Below, piece by piece: positions 34,516-46,178 of a stretch of 64,000 nucleotides of DNA. The notes under the pieces are model-generated. The model made no database searches. It saw only the letters and a program-made list of their open reading frames with translations, and was not told the origin of the DNA. A program made the position numbers and the translations under genes. Source of the stretch: Bog-159 sp963818855 (GTDB lineage Bacteria; Acidobacteriota; Terriglobia; Bryobacterales; Bryobacteraceae). The DNA is taken from assembly GCA_963818855.1 (NCBI GenBank), contig CAWFUH010000011.1:558001-622000 (forward strand), written 5' to 3'. The stretch's first letter is position 1. Every line of letters starts with the position of its first letter.

Positions 34516-37029
34516 ATGGCTCGCCTGACTCGTCGTGACCTGCTTCGCTCCGGTCTCACGCTGACCACTTCAACGCTGGTGGCCGAAGCTGCCGCCCGCA
34601 ACCGCTCACGGCTTACGGCGTTTCCTGCCGCAGCGTCGGCGGAGGCCTTGGGCGCCATGCCTCCGCGCGTGCAGTTGCTGTTCGATTTTGAGTGGAAATT
34701 TTATCAGGGACATGCCACCGACCCGGCGCGCGATCTGGAATTCGGCAAGGACCAGGGAGATTTCGCCAAATCGGGCGGGTTTGGTTTTGCGCGCGCAAGA
34801 TTCGACGATTCCAAATGGCGCAGCTTGAATCTGCCCCACGATTGGGGGGTGGAGTTGCCCTTCGTGCACGACGAGGATCTGCAGTCGCACGGCTACAAGC
34901 CCCTCGGCCGCCGCTATCCCGAGACCAGCGTGGGCTGGTATCGCCGCACCTTCGATATCCCCAAAGAAGATTCCGGACGGCGCGTGGTGGTGCAATTCGA
35001 CGGCGCATTCCGCAGCGCACTGGTCTTCCTCAACGGCTATTTCATCGGGCGCAACGAAAACGGCTACGCCCCCTTCCGGTTCGATCTCACCGATTTTCTG
35101 AATTACGGCGCCCAGAACTGCCTGGTCGTGCGCATGGACGCCAGCTTCGGCGACGGTTGGTTCTATGAAGGCGCCGGCATCTACCGGCACGTCTGGTTGT
35201 TCAAGACCGACGCGCTGCACTTCGGCCAGTGGGAGAGCTATGTGCGGCCCGCACTGCAGGGCGACGCTGCCGCCTTAAGCCTGGGAACGCTGGTGCAGAA
35301 TGAAAGCCGCCGGGCGGAGACATGCCGCGTCCGCTGGCAGATTTTCGATCCAGCCGGAAAGATCGCCGCGACCGTAGAGGCAGCGACTCAGTCCGTGGCC
35401 GCGGATGGCTCAGCCGCGTTCATGGCCAACACGAACCTGCCGGCCCCGGCGCTCTGGTCACCCCAGTCGCCAAACCTGTACTCCGCCGTCATCACAGTTG
35501 AGTCCGACGGTAAACCGCGCGACGCGGAACGGGTGCGGTTCGGTGTGCGTAGCGCCGTCTTCGACGCCGACAAGGGATTTTTCCTCAACGGCAAGTCCGT
35601 CAAGCTGAAAGGCACCTGCAATCACCAGGACCACGCCGGAGTGGGAGCCGCTCTTCCTGACCGGCTGCAGGACTATCGCATCGCGGTGCTGAAGGAGATG
35701 GGCTCGAACGCCGTGCGCACTTCGCACAACATACCCACCCCGGAGCTGGTGGAAGCCTGCGACCGGCTAGGCATGCTGATGATGTGCGAAACCCGCATGA
35801 TGAGTTCGAATGCGGAAGGCATGGCTCAACTGGAGCTGATGGTGAAACGTTATCGCAATTCGCCGGCGATCGTCATCTGGTCTGTAGGCAACGAAGAGGA
35901 CGTGCTGCAGCGCAGTCCACAGGGCCCGCGCGTGGTCGCCGACATGGTTGCGCGCGCGCACGAGCTCGATCCCACACGCCTGTCGACGGCTGCGGTGAAC
36001 TCCAGCTTTCAGACGCATTTCTCCGATCCATTGGATGTGATGGGCTTCAACTACAACCTGAACGTGCCCGACGGATACCACAAGGCACATCCCCAGAAGC
36101 CCTGCGTCGGCACCGAGACCGCCAGCACCGTCGCCACCCGCGGCATTTACTCGACTGACAAACTGCGCAACTGGGTGAGCGCCTATGACGCGAATCATCC
36201 GCCATGGGCCGAACTCGCCGAGGAGTGGTGGAAATTCTACGCCGCGCGCGAATGGCTGGCGGGAGGCTTTGCCTGGACCGGCTTCGATTACCGCGGCGAA
36301 CCCACGCCCTACGGCTGGCCCTCCATCAACTCGCAGTTCGGCATCGTGGATATGTGCGGCTTCCCCAAGGACAATTTCTACTACTACAAAGCGTGGTGGG
36401 GCGAACAGCCGGTGCTACATTTGTTTCCACACTGGAATTGGGAACAGCGCGAGGGAGAACCAATCTCCGTATGGGTACACTCGAATCTCGATGCGGTGGA
36501 ATTGTTCCTCAATGGTAAGAGCCAGGGATCGCAAAAGGTGCAGCCGCTAACTCACCTGGAATGGCAAGTGAACTATGCGCCGGGAACTCTCGAAGCGCGC
36601 GGAACCAAGGAGGGCAAGATCGTGGTGGTCGAAAAACGCGAGACCACCGGCCCGCCCGCGTCGATCCGGCTAACCGCCGACCGCACCGAAATCAGCGCGG
36701 ACGGTGAAGACGTGGCCGTGCTGCGCGTCGAGGTGCTCGACAAAGAAGGCCGCGCGGTTCCTACTGCGGACAACATGATTAACTTTAAGGTCACCGGTAC
36801 AGGCGCGCTGATCGGCGTGGGCAACGGTGACCCCAACTGCCAGGAGTCCGACAAGGAGCCCCGCCGAAGTCTGTTCAACGGTCTGGCACAGGTGATCGTG
36901 CAGGCCACCCGGACTCCCGGGACGATCACCGTCGAAGCGTTCACCGCGGACTGGCCGCCGCCGAAGCTGCGTGCCACGCGCGTGACCATCACCACGAAGA
37001 AAGCTGATTTGCGGCCGGCTGTGGCTTAG
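34516..37029 (+). CDS. Exported GH2 beta-galactosidase-like enzyme
   Basis: An 837-residue protein with a Tat-type signal peptide (RLTRRDLLRSGLTLTTSTLV). The order is the GH2 one: sugar-binding domain (WRSLNLPHDWGVEL, VGWYRRTFDIP), an immunoglobulin-like domain and the TIM barrel. The acid/base is E460 in IWSVGNEED; the nucleophile is E534 in CVGTETAST. The C-terminal part has beta-sandwich domains (FHW-like LHLFPHWNWEQREG, then VDLFLNG-like segment). It would release galactose or related sugars. It is in line with the FG-GAP gene and 24 bases before the epimerase. Confidence 0.9.
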   Translation: MARLTRRDLLRSGLTLTTSTLVAEAAARNRSRLTAFPAAASAEALGAMPPRVQLLFDFEWKFYQGHATDPARDLEFGKDQGDFAKSGGFGFARARFDDSKWRSLNLPHDWGVELPFVHDEDLQSHGYKPLGRRYPETSVGWYRRTFDIPKEDSGRRVVVQFDGAFRSALVFLNGYFIGRNENGYAPFRFDLTDFLNYGAQNCLVVRMDASFGDGWFYEGAGIYRHVWLFKTDALHFGQWESYVRPALQGDAAALSLGTLVQNESRRAETCRVRWQIFDPAGKIAATVEAATQSVAADGSAAFMANTNLPAPALWSPQSPNLYSAVITVESDGKPRDAERVRFGVRSAVFDADKGFFLNGKSVKLKGTCNHQDHAGVGAALPDRLQDYRIAVLKEMGSNAVRTSHNIPTPELVEACDRLGMLMMCETRMMSSNAEGMAQLELMVKRYRNSPAIVIWSVGNEEDVLQRSPQGPRVVADMVARAHELDPTRLSTAAVNSSFQTHFSDPLDVMGFNYNLNVPDGYHKAHPQKPCVGTETASTVATRGIYSTDKLRNWVSAYDANHPPWAELAEEWWKFYAAREWLAGGFAWTGFDYRGEPTPYGWPSINSQFGIVDMCGFPKDNFYYYKAWWGEQPVLHLFPHWNWEQREGEPISVWVHSNLDAVELFLNGKSQGSQKVQPLTHLEWQVNYAPGTLEARGTKEGKIVVVEKRETTGPPASIRLTADRTEISADGEDVAVLRVEVLDKEGRAVPTADNMINFKVTGTGALIGVGNGDPNCQESDKEPRRSLFNGLAQVIVQATRTPGTITVEAFTADWPPPKLRATRVTITTKKADLRPAVA

Positions 37030-37053
37030 ATTACCGGCCGCATGGGGCAGGTC

Positions 37054-38079
37054 ATGAGAGTTCTATTCATTGGCGGGACAGGAATCATCAGCACGGCGTG
37101 CACCCGGCTGGCAGCGGCGCGTGGGATCGAATTGACGTTGTGGAACCGGGGGCGGCGGCCAGGGGATCTACCATCGCAAGTCAGAACCCAGGCCGTGGAT
37201 ATGCAAGACGCAGCCGGTGCCGCCCGCGCCCTGGGTGATGCGCGATTCGATGCAGTCGTGGATTGGATCGCCTTCCAGCCCGCGGATATCGAGCGAGACC
37301 TGAACCTGTTTGCCGGCCGGACCAGGCAGTATGTCTTTATCAGTTCCGCCAGCGCCTACCAGAAGCCGGTGACAGACTATCTCATTTCCGAGTCGACGCC
37401 GCTCGCCAATCCTTACTGGGATTATTCCCGCAACAAAATTGCCTGCGAAGAGCGTCTGCTCGAAGCCTATCGCGAAGACGGCTTTCCCATCACGATTGTC
37501 CGTCCATCGCTCACTTACGGTGAAAACCAGATCCCGCTGGCCGTTAACAGCTGGGCGAAGTCATATACGGCCGTCGATCGCATGCGCCGCGGGAAGAAAG
37601 TCATTGTCCCCGGTGACGGCTCCTCGCTTTGGGTGATCACCCACAATAGTGACTTAGCCAAGGGTCTGGTCGGACTGCTTGGACTTCCACAGGCGATCGG
37701 ACACGCCTTCCACATCACATCCGATGAGGTAATGACCTGGGATCAGATCTACCGCATCGTCGGCGAGGCCGCCGGCGTCGAGCCGCGGATCCTTCACATG
37801 CCTACGGATTTCATCGGCGCCTGCCTGCCGGAGTCGCTGGGCGGGCTGCTGGGAGACAAGGCCGTGAGTGTGGTTTTCGATAACAGTAAGATCAAACGCT
37901 TCGTTCCGGACTATTGCGCCACCATGCCTTTTGCCCGGGGCATCCGGCAGACAGTGGCCTGGTTCGACGCCGATCCCACCCGCAAACAGATTGACGAAGA
38001 TGCCAACACCCGGTGGGACAAGCTGATTGACGCCTACGAGAAAGGTACAACTGAGGCGCTGCGGCACTTTCATTCTTGA
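37054..38079 (+). CDS. NAD-dependent epimerase/reductase-like SDR protein
   Basis: A 341-residue extended-SDR protein. The ATG at 37054 gives RVLFIGGTGIISTACTRLA with the nucleotide-binding glycines, then WNRGRRPGD. The active site YSRNK (Y-x3-K) lies near residue 125 and serines in SSASAYQKP come just before. The family is that of NAD-binding nucleotide-sugar epimerases, here the SDR group near isoflavone-reductase-like proteins. It sits downstream of the GH2 gene, 24 bases apart, so likely cotranscribed and active in sugar use. An alternative start lies at 37042. Confidence 0.85.
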   Translation: MRVLFIGGTGIISTACTRLAAARGIELTLWNRGRRPGDLPSQVRTQAVDMQDAAGAARALGDARFDAVVDWIAFQPADIERDLNLFAGRTRQYVFISSASAYQKPVTDYLISESTPLANPYWDYSRNKIACEERLLEAYREDGFPITIVRPSLTYGENQIPLAVNSWAKSYTAVDRMRRGKKVIVPGDGSSLWVITHNSDLAKGLVGLLGLPQAIGHAFHITSDEVMTWDQIYRIVGEAAGVEPRILHMPTDFIGACLPESLGGLLGDKAVSVVFDNSKIKRFVPDYCATMPFARGIRQTVAWFDADPTRKQIDEDANTRWDKLIDAYEKGTTEALRHFHS

Positions 38080-38204
38080 CCGCGCGCTGCGGCTGTAGCA
38101 CACGCGGCCACTGTGCCATGGCTCATGGTTTGTCACTCGCCGTGCGAGCCGGATTCGAAACGGTACGAAGTAAGGCAAGGGGTTGGGATCGCGCAGGCGC
38201 GAGA

Positions 38205-38305
38205 TGCTGTACGTGAGGGCTACTCTCACCAAGTACGATTTCCTCAAGCCTGTTCTCAGGCATCGCCACGGAATCTTGGTAGGTGATCGACTAGAGTACC
38301 TATGC
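38205..38305 (-). pseudogene. N-terminal remnant of a third Uma2 gene
   Basis: Directly downstream of the second Uma2 stop the minus strand reads ITYQDSVAMPENRLEEIVLGE, nearly matching the N-terminus of the two intact copies at the same distance from the preceding stop. A one-base shift and stop codons break it, and nothing of the nuclease core follows. It is the trace of a third tandem copy. Confidence 0.7.
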
Positions 38306-38887
38306 TTAGATTTTGCCGTCAAATGCTGTCCACAACTCGGCGAGGTGTATCGTCACATTCGGGAGTAGGAGTGGAGTAACAATGCCGTCGTCCTTTGTTT
38401 CCCATTTGCTGAGTCTTGCCGAATCGAAGCGGTAGGAGGTGAATTGGGGCAGCGCCGGATCGAGCAGCCAAACTTCCGGCACGGCGATTTGTTCGTAATC
38501 GGCGAGCAGTTCGCTGACCGCGCCTTTTCGATTCGATGGGGAGAGACATTCGACCAGCAAATCGGGCGGGGTCCATATAAAGGGGTCGTTCGCGGCGATT
38601 TCCGCTCTGCCGTGCCGGAGGGCTTCTTGTCGATAGACCATCAGGTCGGGGATGCGGCAAGTCAATGGCGCCCGTTCAATCCCCAGACCCACGTCTTCGC
38701 CGAAAAAAGTATAGGCGCGAAGGTCGAGTTGCGTCCGTAGAAGCTCGGCCAATCTGCGAAGCAGAAGAGCATGAAAAAACGTGGGCGGGGGCATGATTCT
38801 ACTCTCACCATGTACGATCTCTTCGAGCTTATTCTCAGGCATCGAAAGAGAATCTTCATAAGTGATCAACTTAGTGGGAGTACCCAT
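38306..38887 (-). CDS. Uma2-family (DUF820) protein, copy 2
   Basis: The ATG at 38887 gives 193 residues of the Uma2 family, whose fold is a PD-(D/E)XK nuclease. Motifs are TYEDSLSMPENKLEEIVHGE, the core RIPDLMVYR, ASNDPFI-like ANDPFIWTPPDLLVECLSPSN with the catalytic E, and VPEVWLLDP. It starts in TAATG overlap with copy 1, so the two are translated together. It differs from copy 1 in the FHALLLRRLAELLRTQ stretch, as expected for diverged duplicates. Uma2 genes are often abundant in Cyanobacteria and some Acidobacteria; function is uncertain. Confidence 0.85.
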   Translation of the reverse strand: MGTPTKLITYEDSLSMPENKLEEIVHGESRIMPPPTFFHALLLRRLAELLRTQLDLRAYTFFGEDVGLGIERAPLTCRIPDLMVYRQEALRHGRAEIAANDPFIWTPPDLLVECLSPSNRKGAVSELLADYEQIAVPEVWLLDPALPQFTSYRFDSARLSKWETKDDGIVTPLLLPNVTIHLAELWTAFDGKI

Positions 38888-39465
38888 TAGATTATACCCG
38901 CGAATGCCGTCCACAGCTCGGCGAGATGGATGGTCACACTCGGAAGGAGAAGCGGAGTAACTATGCCATCACTTCTTGTTGCCCAGTTGCGGAGTTTGCC
39001 AGCATCGGAGAGGTAGGAGGTGAATTGGGGCGGCGCCGGATCGAGCAGCCATACTTCCGGCACCACAATGTGTTCGTAATCGGCCAGCAGTTCACTTACT
39101 GCGCCCTTGCGATTGGATGGCGAGAGACATTCGACCAACAAATCCGGCGGGGTCCAGATGTATGGGTCGTTTGAGGCCGCCTCGCGGTCGCAGCGTCGAG
39201 CCTCGGTTCGAAACACCATTAGGTCCGGAACGCGGTAAGTCAGGGGAACTCGCTCAATGCCCAAGCCGGCCCCTTGGCTGAGAACCTGATATTCGCTGTC
39301 GTCAAGCTGTCTAAGCAGAACAGTTATCAGCTTTGCGATCAGATCGGCATGTTTCTTGCTGGGCGGAGGCATGATCCTACTTTCACCATGTACGATTTCC
39401 TCAAACCTATTCTCGGACATCGTCAGGGAATCTTCGTAGGTGATCAGCTTCGTCGTGGTACCCAT
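38887..39465 (-). CDS. Uma2-family (DUF820) protein, copy 1
   Basis: A 192-residue Uma2 protein. The ATG at 39465 begins MGTTTKLITYEDSLTMSENR; the core is RVPDLMVFR, ASNDPYIWTPPDLLVECLSPSN, and VPEVWLLDPAPPQF. The nuclease acidic residues are in DLL and E of LVECLS. It precedes the second copy by a TAATG overlap and lies 7 bases downstream of the aceE stop, so may share its transcript. Confidence 0.85.
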   Translation of the reverse strand: MGTTTKLITYEDSLTMSENRFEEIVHGESRIMPPPSKKHADLIAKLITVLLRQLDDSEYQVLSQGAGLGIERVPLTYRVPDLMVFRTEARRCDREAASNDPYIWTPPDLLVECLSPSNRKGAVSELLADYEHIVVPEVWLLDPAPPQFTSYLSDAGKLRNWATRSDGIVTPLLLPSVTIHLAELWTAFAGII

Positions 39466-39472
39466 TGCGCCC

Positions 39473-42145
<2,673 letters not shown>

Positions 42146-42157
42146 GAGGTTATCTTC

Positions 42158-42163
42158 ATTATA
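42158..42163 (-). promoter_or_regulatory. -10 box of the aceE promoter
   Basis: TATAAT on the minus strand, 6 of 6, ends 12 bases before the aceE ATG. The -35 region is weak. The geometry predicts a leader of about 6 bases. Confidence 0.5.
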
Positions 42164-42297
42164 GTGAACGCGGGCGCGCCAAGGTCACAGGCCGCGACTT
42201 TTCGGGCTCGGCGTGGGCCGGTTGGATGACTCGTCGGACCCATTTGCGCACCTCGGATCTCCCGACACCCTCGTGCGACCTTGATAGCGTGGATGGC

Positions 42298-42330
42298 GTG
42301 CAAACCCGGCCTTCCAAAAAGCCTCCATGC
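42298..42330. repeat. Partial copy of the dispersed palindromic repeat
   Basis: CCCGGCCTTCCAAAAAGCCT matches the second half (CTGCCTTCCAAAACGGCC) of the copy at 62030-62092 and the CCTCCAAAAC of the copy at 46112-46163. Confidence 0.5.
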
Positions 42331-42495
42331 GAAGGAAATGGCTTTGTTCGGTAGTTTTGGCCGGGCGATCTCTCGTACCCACCGTCTTAGGCTGGCTCTT
42401 AGCCCTGCTGGTACTCAAGCTTTCGACAGCAGATTGCCATTCGTGTGCTATACTTCGGCGCCAGTGGGGAGCACCGCAAAAGGAGACTGTTCCAT

Positions 42496-45400
42496 ATGCA
42501 CAGACCGGTTCATAGACTGCACCCGTTGATTTGCATCTCTCTATGGCCAGGCATCGTTGCCCTGGCCGACCAAGCGCCAATTGTCAAAAACTTCAACAAA
42601 CTGCCCCTCGCGTTCGAGAAGAACCAGGGTCAAGCGCCGCGGGGCGTCGATTTTCTAGCCCGCACCGCGGGCTACAGTGTGTCGCTTTCCCAGGGCAATG
42701 CGCGCGTCGCATTGCGGCGGGAAAAGGCGGCCCCATCGGCCGGCGTGGATCTTCGCCTGCTGGGCGCTCGCCCGGATCCCATTCCGGCTGGCGGAAAGCC
42801 TCTTCCAGGCAAGGTCAATTACTTTGTCGGGAACGATGCGACGCGCTGGCACACAGATATCCCCACGTTTGAACGCGTCGAATACCGTAGCGTGTATCGG
42901 GGCGTCGACCTGGCTTATTACGGCAACCAAGGGCGGCTGGAGTACGACTTCATCGTGGCGCCCGGCGCAAACCCCGGCGCTATCCGGCTGGCCGTAGATG
43001 GCGCGAGCAAGATCAGCATTGACTCCTCGGGCAGCCTGGCCATCGAAACCGCCGGCGGCGCAGTGGAATTCCAAAAGCCCGAAACATACCAGGAGATCGG
43101 CGGAACAAGGCGACCAGTCGAGAGCCGCTACGCCTTGCTGGGCGCGAATCAGGTCTGCTTCAGGCTAGGAAGCTATGACCATAGCCGTCAATTGATAATC
43201 GATCCGTCGTTGGTCTATTCCACCTACCTCGGCGGATCGAACGGCGGATTCGCCTACGGCATCGCGATAGGTCCAAGTGGGAATGCCTTCATAGCCGGCA
43301 ACACATCTTCCATGGATTTTCCGACAGTGCATCCGGAGCAGTCCTTCTACAAAGGGTACTCCTGCGGCTTCATATCCGAACTGGCTACCGATGGCTCCAG
43401 CCTGGTCTACTCTACCTATTTGTGTGGTTCCAACTATGACTACCCGTATTCCATCGCGGTGGATAGCGCTGGAAGCGCGTATGTGGCGGGTTACACATCC
43501 TCAACTGACTTTCCGCTAAAGAACGCGCTCTACCCAACTTTGAATGGGCCAGAGGACGGTTTTGTGACGAAACTAAGCCCGGCGGGCAACAGCCTGGCCT
43601 ATTCCACCTATCTGGGAGGGAGCGGTTATGACTACATCTACAGCATCGCCGTCGATGCGGGACACAACGCCTATGTAGCCGGCTACACATCCTCGTCCGA
43701 TTTTCCGGTAACGACGGGCGCTTACCTGGCTTCCTGCGGTAATTGTGAAGGCTTTGTGACCAAGCTGAGTCCAACCGGCACGAAGCTGGTCTGGTCTACC
43801 TATTTCGGCCAGAACTACAGCGCATATGTGGAGGGTATCGCGGTGGATTCCAAGGAGAACGTCTACCTGACCGGATCCACCGCCGGCAACCTGCCGGTAA
43901 CGGCCGGAGCGCCACAGCCTGTTTACGGTGGAAACGAAGACGCATTCATCGCCGAACTGAGCAACACCGGCGCGTCGCTGACATACGCCACCTACCTGGG
44001 CGGCAGCCAAGAGGATTACGGCTACAGCATCGCTGTGGATGCCGGCGGAAGCGCGTTTGTGGCGGGCGTCACTGGTTCCACGAACCTCCCGGTTACGGCA
44101 GCGGCCCTCCAGGCGCATGCGGGCGGCGGCTATGACGGGTTCGTAGCCAAAGTGAACAATCTCGGCACCGAGTGGGACTACGTTACTTACCTGGGAGGCC
44201 AGCGGGATGATTATGCGTATGGCATTGCAGTGGATTCCACCGGCAACGCAACGGTGGCCGGCTCCACCATTTCGACGAACTTCCCACACCCTTCCGGTTT
44301 ACAGCCTGCACTCGCCGGCAACCAGACCGTGCTCTTTACCACCGCGTCCAGCGGCTCCACATGGAAGCCGTCGGACACCGGGATCCCCACGTATGTCAAC
44401 CAACTAGCGGTTGACCCGGCGTCCGGCGCGCATCTGATCGCGGCGACCAACGATGGCTTGTATCAAAGTTCCGACAGCGGGGCGCACTGGCTGGCCACAG
44501 GCCCTGCGCAAGCCTTCTTCGAAAGCGTCGCCTTCGCTCCATCCGGCGGTGTGGTTTACGCTACCGAAGGTAATGTAATGTATTCCAGTTCGGACAACGG
44601 CTCCACTTGGGCGCTCGGCGGCGAGGTTTTCACCTCAGGTTGCTACTCCTCCAACGAGGGGATTGCGGTCGATCCCACAGCGTCCACCACGCTGTACGTC
44701 GCCAGCGGATACTGTTCATCCGGCATTGCAAAAAGCACCAACGGCGGCGTTGCGTTTACCGCGCTCACTGGCTTTCCTTCCGGAGCAACGGCTTTCAGCA
44801 TTGCGATCAATCCAAAGTCGCCCAATACCGTCTACGCGGCGGCGAGTGAGGGCATAATGAAGAGCACCGATGGAGGCCAGACCTGGACGGTGGTTTACTC
44901 GAACTTCGCGACTGGGGTAGTTATCGATCCCAAGAAACCCTCTACAATCTACGCCGTGATCAACGACCAGGTGTATCTCAGCACCAACGCCGGCGGCTCT
45001 TGGGCGCCGGCAGGAACCGGCCTGACCGGTGCGGTGAACGTCCTCGCAATGGCGCCTTCCAATCCGGCTGTCCTCTACGCGGGTACTTATAATAGCGGTG
45101 TCTTCACTACTTCGACGAGCGGCGCGTCCTGGTCGGCGGCAGGGCTAGCGTCCGATGAGGTCCTGAGTATCGCCGTGGACCCGACGAAACCTGTCCATGT
45201 CTATGCGGCAACCAATGTGAGCCCGGATGCATTTGTCGCCAAGATCGACCCAACCGGCCAGAAGCTGGTTTACGCGACGTACCTGGGCGGCACCGGCTAT
45301 GACTACAGCTACGGCGTAGCCTTAAACTCCGCCGGCGACGCGTTTGTGACGGGGTATACCCAGTCGGCCGACTTCCCTTCCACCAGCGGCGCCTTCCAGG

Positions 45401-46083
45401 CAGCCAACGGCACTTATGCGAACACCGCCTTTGTCAGCAGCATCAGCGCGGCGACACCCGCTTGCACATACACCACCTCTCCCGGCTCCTACTTCTTCTA
45501 TCCCTATGGCGGAAGCCTCAATGTCAGCGTCGTCGCCCCCAGCGGTTGCGCCTGGACTCCGAAGCCCAGTGCGTCCTGGATTACCATTCAAAGCCACGGC
45601 GGTCCCGGTGTCGGCCCGTTGGCGATCAGTATCGCGGCGAACACCGGCGCGGCGCGTACCGGCACGGTTGTGATTGGCGGCACCAGCGTCGCCATTAGAC
45701 AAGGGGCGAGCGGCTGCCTCTATACACTTTCAACTTACAGCGTCACTTTCCCACAAACCGGCGGACCGGCGAGCGTTGACGTCACTGCGGGAAGCGGATG
45801 CGCTTGGGTAGTCACGAATCTGCCGGACTGGATAACCGTAACCTCCGGAGGCAGCGGATCGGGGAACGGCACGGTGAATCTGCAGGCTTCCGCCAATCCT
45901 TTCCCGGGCATACGCTACTTCTACAATGGCCCCATTATCGGCGGGGATTACATAAGCGTCAGTGAGACCGGTACATCGGGTGCCGATGTCCAGCAGCCCA
46001 GACCGCCCGCTCCCACGCGACCGCCGTGTCCGGGACCACCGAACTTGTGCCCGGCACTATCCGTACCGTCCCGACGGCCCTGA
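42496..46083 (+). CDS. SBBP-repeat beta-propeller protein with BNR and BACON-like parts
   Basis: The ATG at 42496 follows an AAGGAGA site. The 1195-residue protein has a short signal-like N-terminus (CISLWPGIVALADQA), an N-terminal domain with FEKNQGQ and YRGVDLAYYGNQGRLEYDF, then SBBP repeats of about 60 residues, such as LVYSTYLGGSNG, AYVAGYTSSTDFP, LAYSTYLGGSGYD and AFVAGVTGSTNLP. A BNR-type segment (residues about 620-900) with QSSDSGAHWLAT, SSSDNGSTWALGG and KSTDGGQTWTVV is inserted between SBBP blades; a last SBBP unit returns near 45240. Two BACON-like beta-sandwich domains (FYPYGGSLNVSVVAPSGCAW and VTAGSGCAWVVTNLPDW) end the fold before a proline-rich tail. Likely surface or secreted, function unknown. 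Confidence 0.88.
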   Translation: MHRPVHRLHPLICISLWPGIVALADQAPIVKNFNKLPLAFEKNQGQAPRGVDFLARTAGYSVSLSQGNARVALRREKAAPSAGVDLRLLGARPDPIPAGGKPLPGKVNYFVGNDATRWHTDIPTFERVEYRSVYRGVDLAYYGNQGRLEYDFIVAPGANPGAIRLAVDGASKISIDSSGSLAIETAGGAVEFQKPETYQEIGGTRRPVESRYALLGANQVCFRLGSYDHSRQLIIDPSLVYSTYLGGSNGGFAYGIAIGPSGNAFIAGNTSSMDFPTVHPEQSFYKGYSCGFISELATDGSSLVYSTYLCGSNYDYPYSIAVDSAGSAYVAGYTSSTDFPLKNALYPTLNGPEDGFVTKLSPAGNSLAYSTYLGGSGYDYIYSIAVDAGHNAYVAGYTSSSDFPVTTGAYLASCGNCEGFVTKLSPTGTKLVWSTYFGQNYSAYVEGIAVDSKENVYLTGSTAGNLPVTAGAPQPVYGGNEDAFIAELSNTGASLTYATYLGGSQEDYGYSIAVDAGGSAFVAGVTGSTNLPVTAAALQAHAGGGYDGFVAKVNNLGTEWDYVTYLGGQRDDYAYGIAVDSTGNATVAGSTISTNFPHPSGLQPALAGNQTVLFTTASSGSTWKPSDTGIPTYVNQLAVDPASGAHLIAATNDGLYQSSDSGAHWLATGPAQAFFESVAFAPSGGVVYATEGNVMYSSSDNGSTWALGGEVFTSGCYSSNEGIAVDPTASTTLYVASGYCSSGIAKSTNGGVAFTALTGFPSGATAFSIAINPKSPNTVYAAASEGIMKSTDGGQTWTVVYSNFATGVVIDPKKPSTIYAVINDQVYLSTNAGGSWAPAGTGLTGAVNVLAMAPSNPAVLYAGTYNSGVFTTSTSGASWSAAGLASDEVLSIAVDPTKPVHVYAATNVSPDAFVAKIDPTGQKLVYATYLGGTGYDYSYGVALNSAGDAFVTGYTQSADFPSTSGAFQAANGTYANTAFVSSISAATPACTYTTSPGSYFFYPYGGSLNVSVVAPSGCAWTPKPSASWITIQSHGGPGVGPLAISIAANTGAARTGTVVIGGTSVAIRQGASGCLYTLSTYSVTFPQTGGPASVDVTAGSGCAWVVTNLPDWITVTSGGSGSGNGTVNLQASANPFPGIRYFYNGPIIGGDYISVSETGTSGADVQQPRPPAPTRPPCPGPPNLCPALSVPSRRP

Positions 46084-46111
46084 CACGTCATCGTCGTAAG
46101 CGGCAAGGAAA

Positions 46112-46163
46112 GCGCGGCTGAAGCCCCATTCCGGCTAAAGCCCGACCTCCAAAACAGACTTGC
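46112..46163. repeat. Dispersed palindromic repeat copy
   Basis: The stretch GCGCGGCTGAAGCCCC, then CCGGCTAAAGCCCGACC and TCCAAAACAGACTTGCG lies between the SBBP gene and the permease gene. GGCTGAAGCC can fold as a small hairpin and GGCTAAAGCC as another. Same order as the copies at 58280 and 62030. Confidence 0.65.
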
Positions 46164-46178
46164 GAGTATATTGAGTAA

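Larger units (their letters stand above)
42146..42495. other. Intergenic region with two promoter-like -10 boxes
   Basis: No gene is seen in this 350-base gap between the divergent aceE and SBBP genes. It holds the minus-strand TATAAT at 42158-42163 for aceE, the plus-strand TATACT at 42449-42454 with an AAGGAGA ribosome site for the SBBP gene, and one piece of the dispersed repeat near 42298-42330. No matching -35 boxes of good quality are visible. Confidence 0.55.

Noticed and set aside
42185..42444. Possible tRNA or small RNA in the aceE/SBBP gap
   Set aside because: No cloverleaf or other RNA fold could be drawn from the sequence.
43200..45400. Regular repeats that might be taken for a CRISPR or minisatellite
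   Set aside because: They are diverged protein-coding SBBP and BNR repeats in one open frame.
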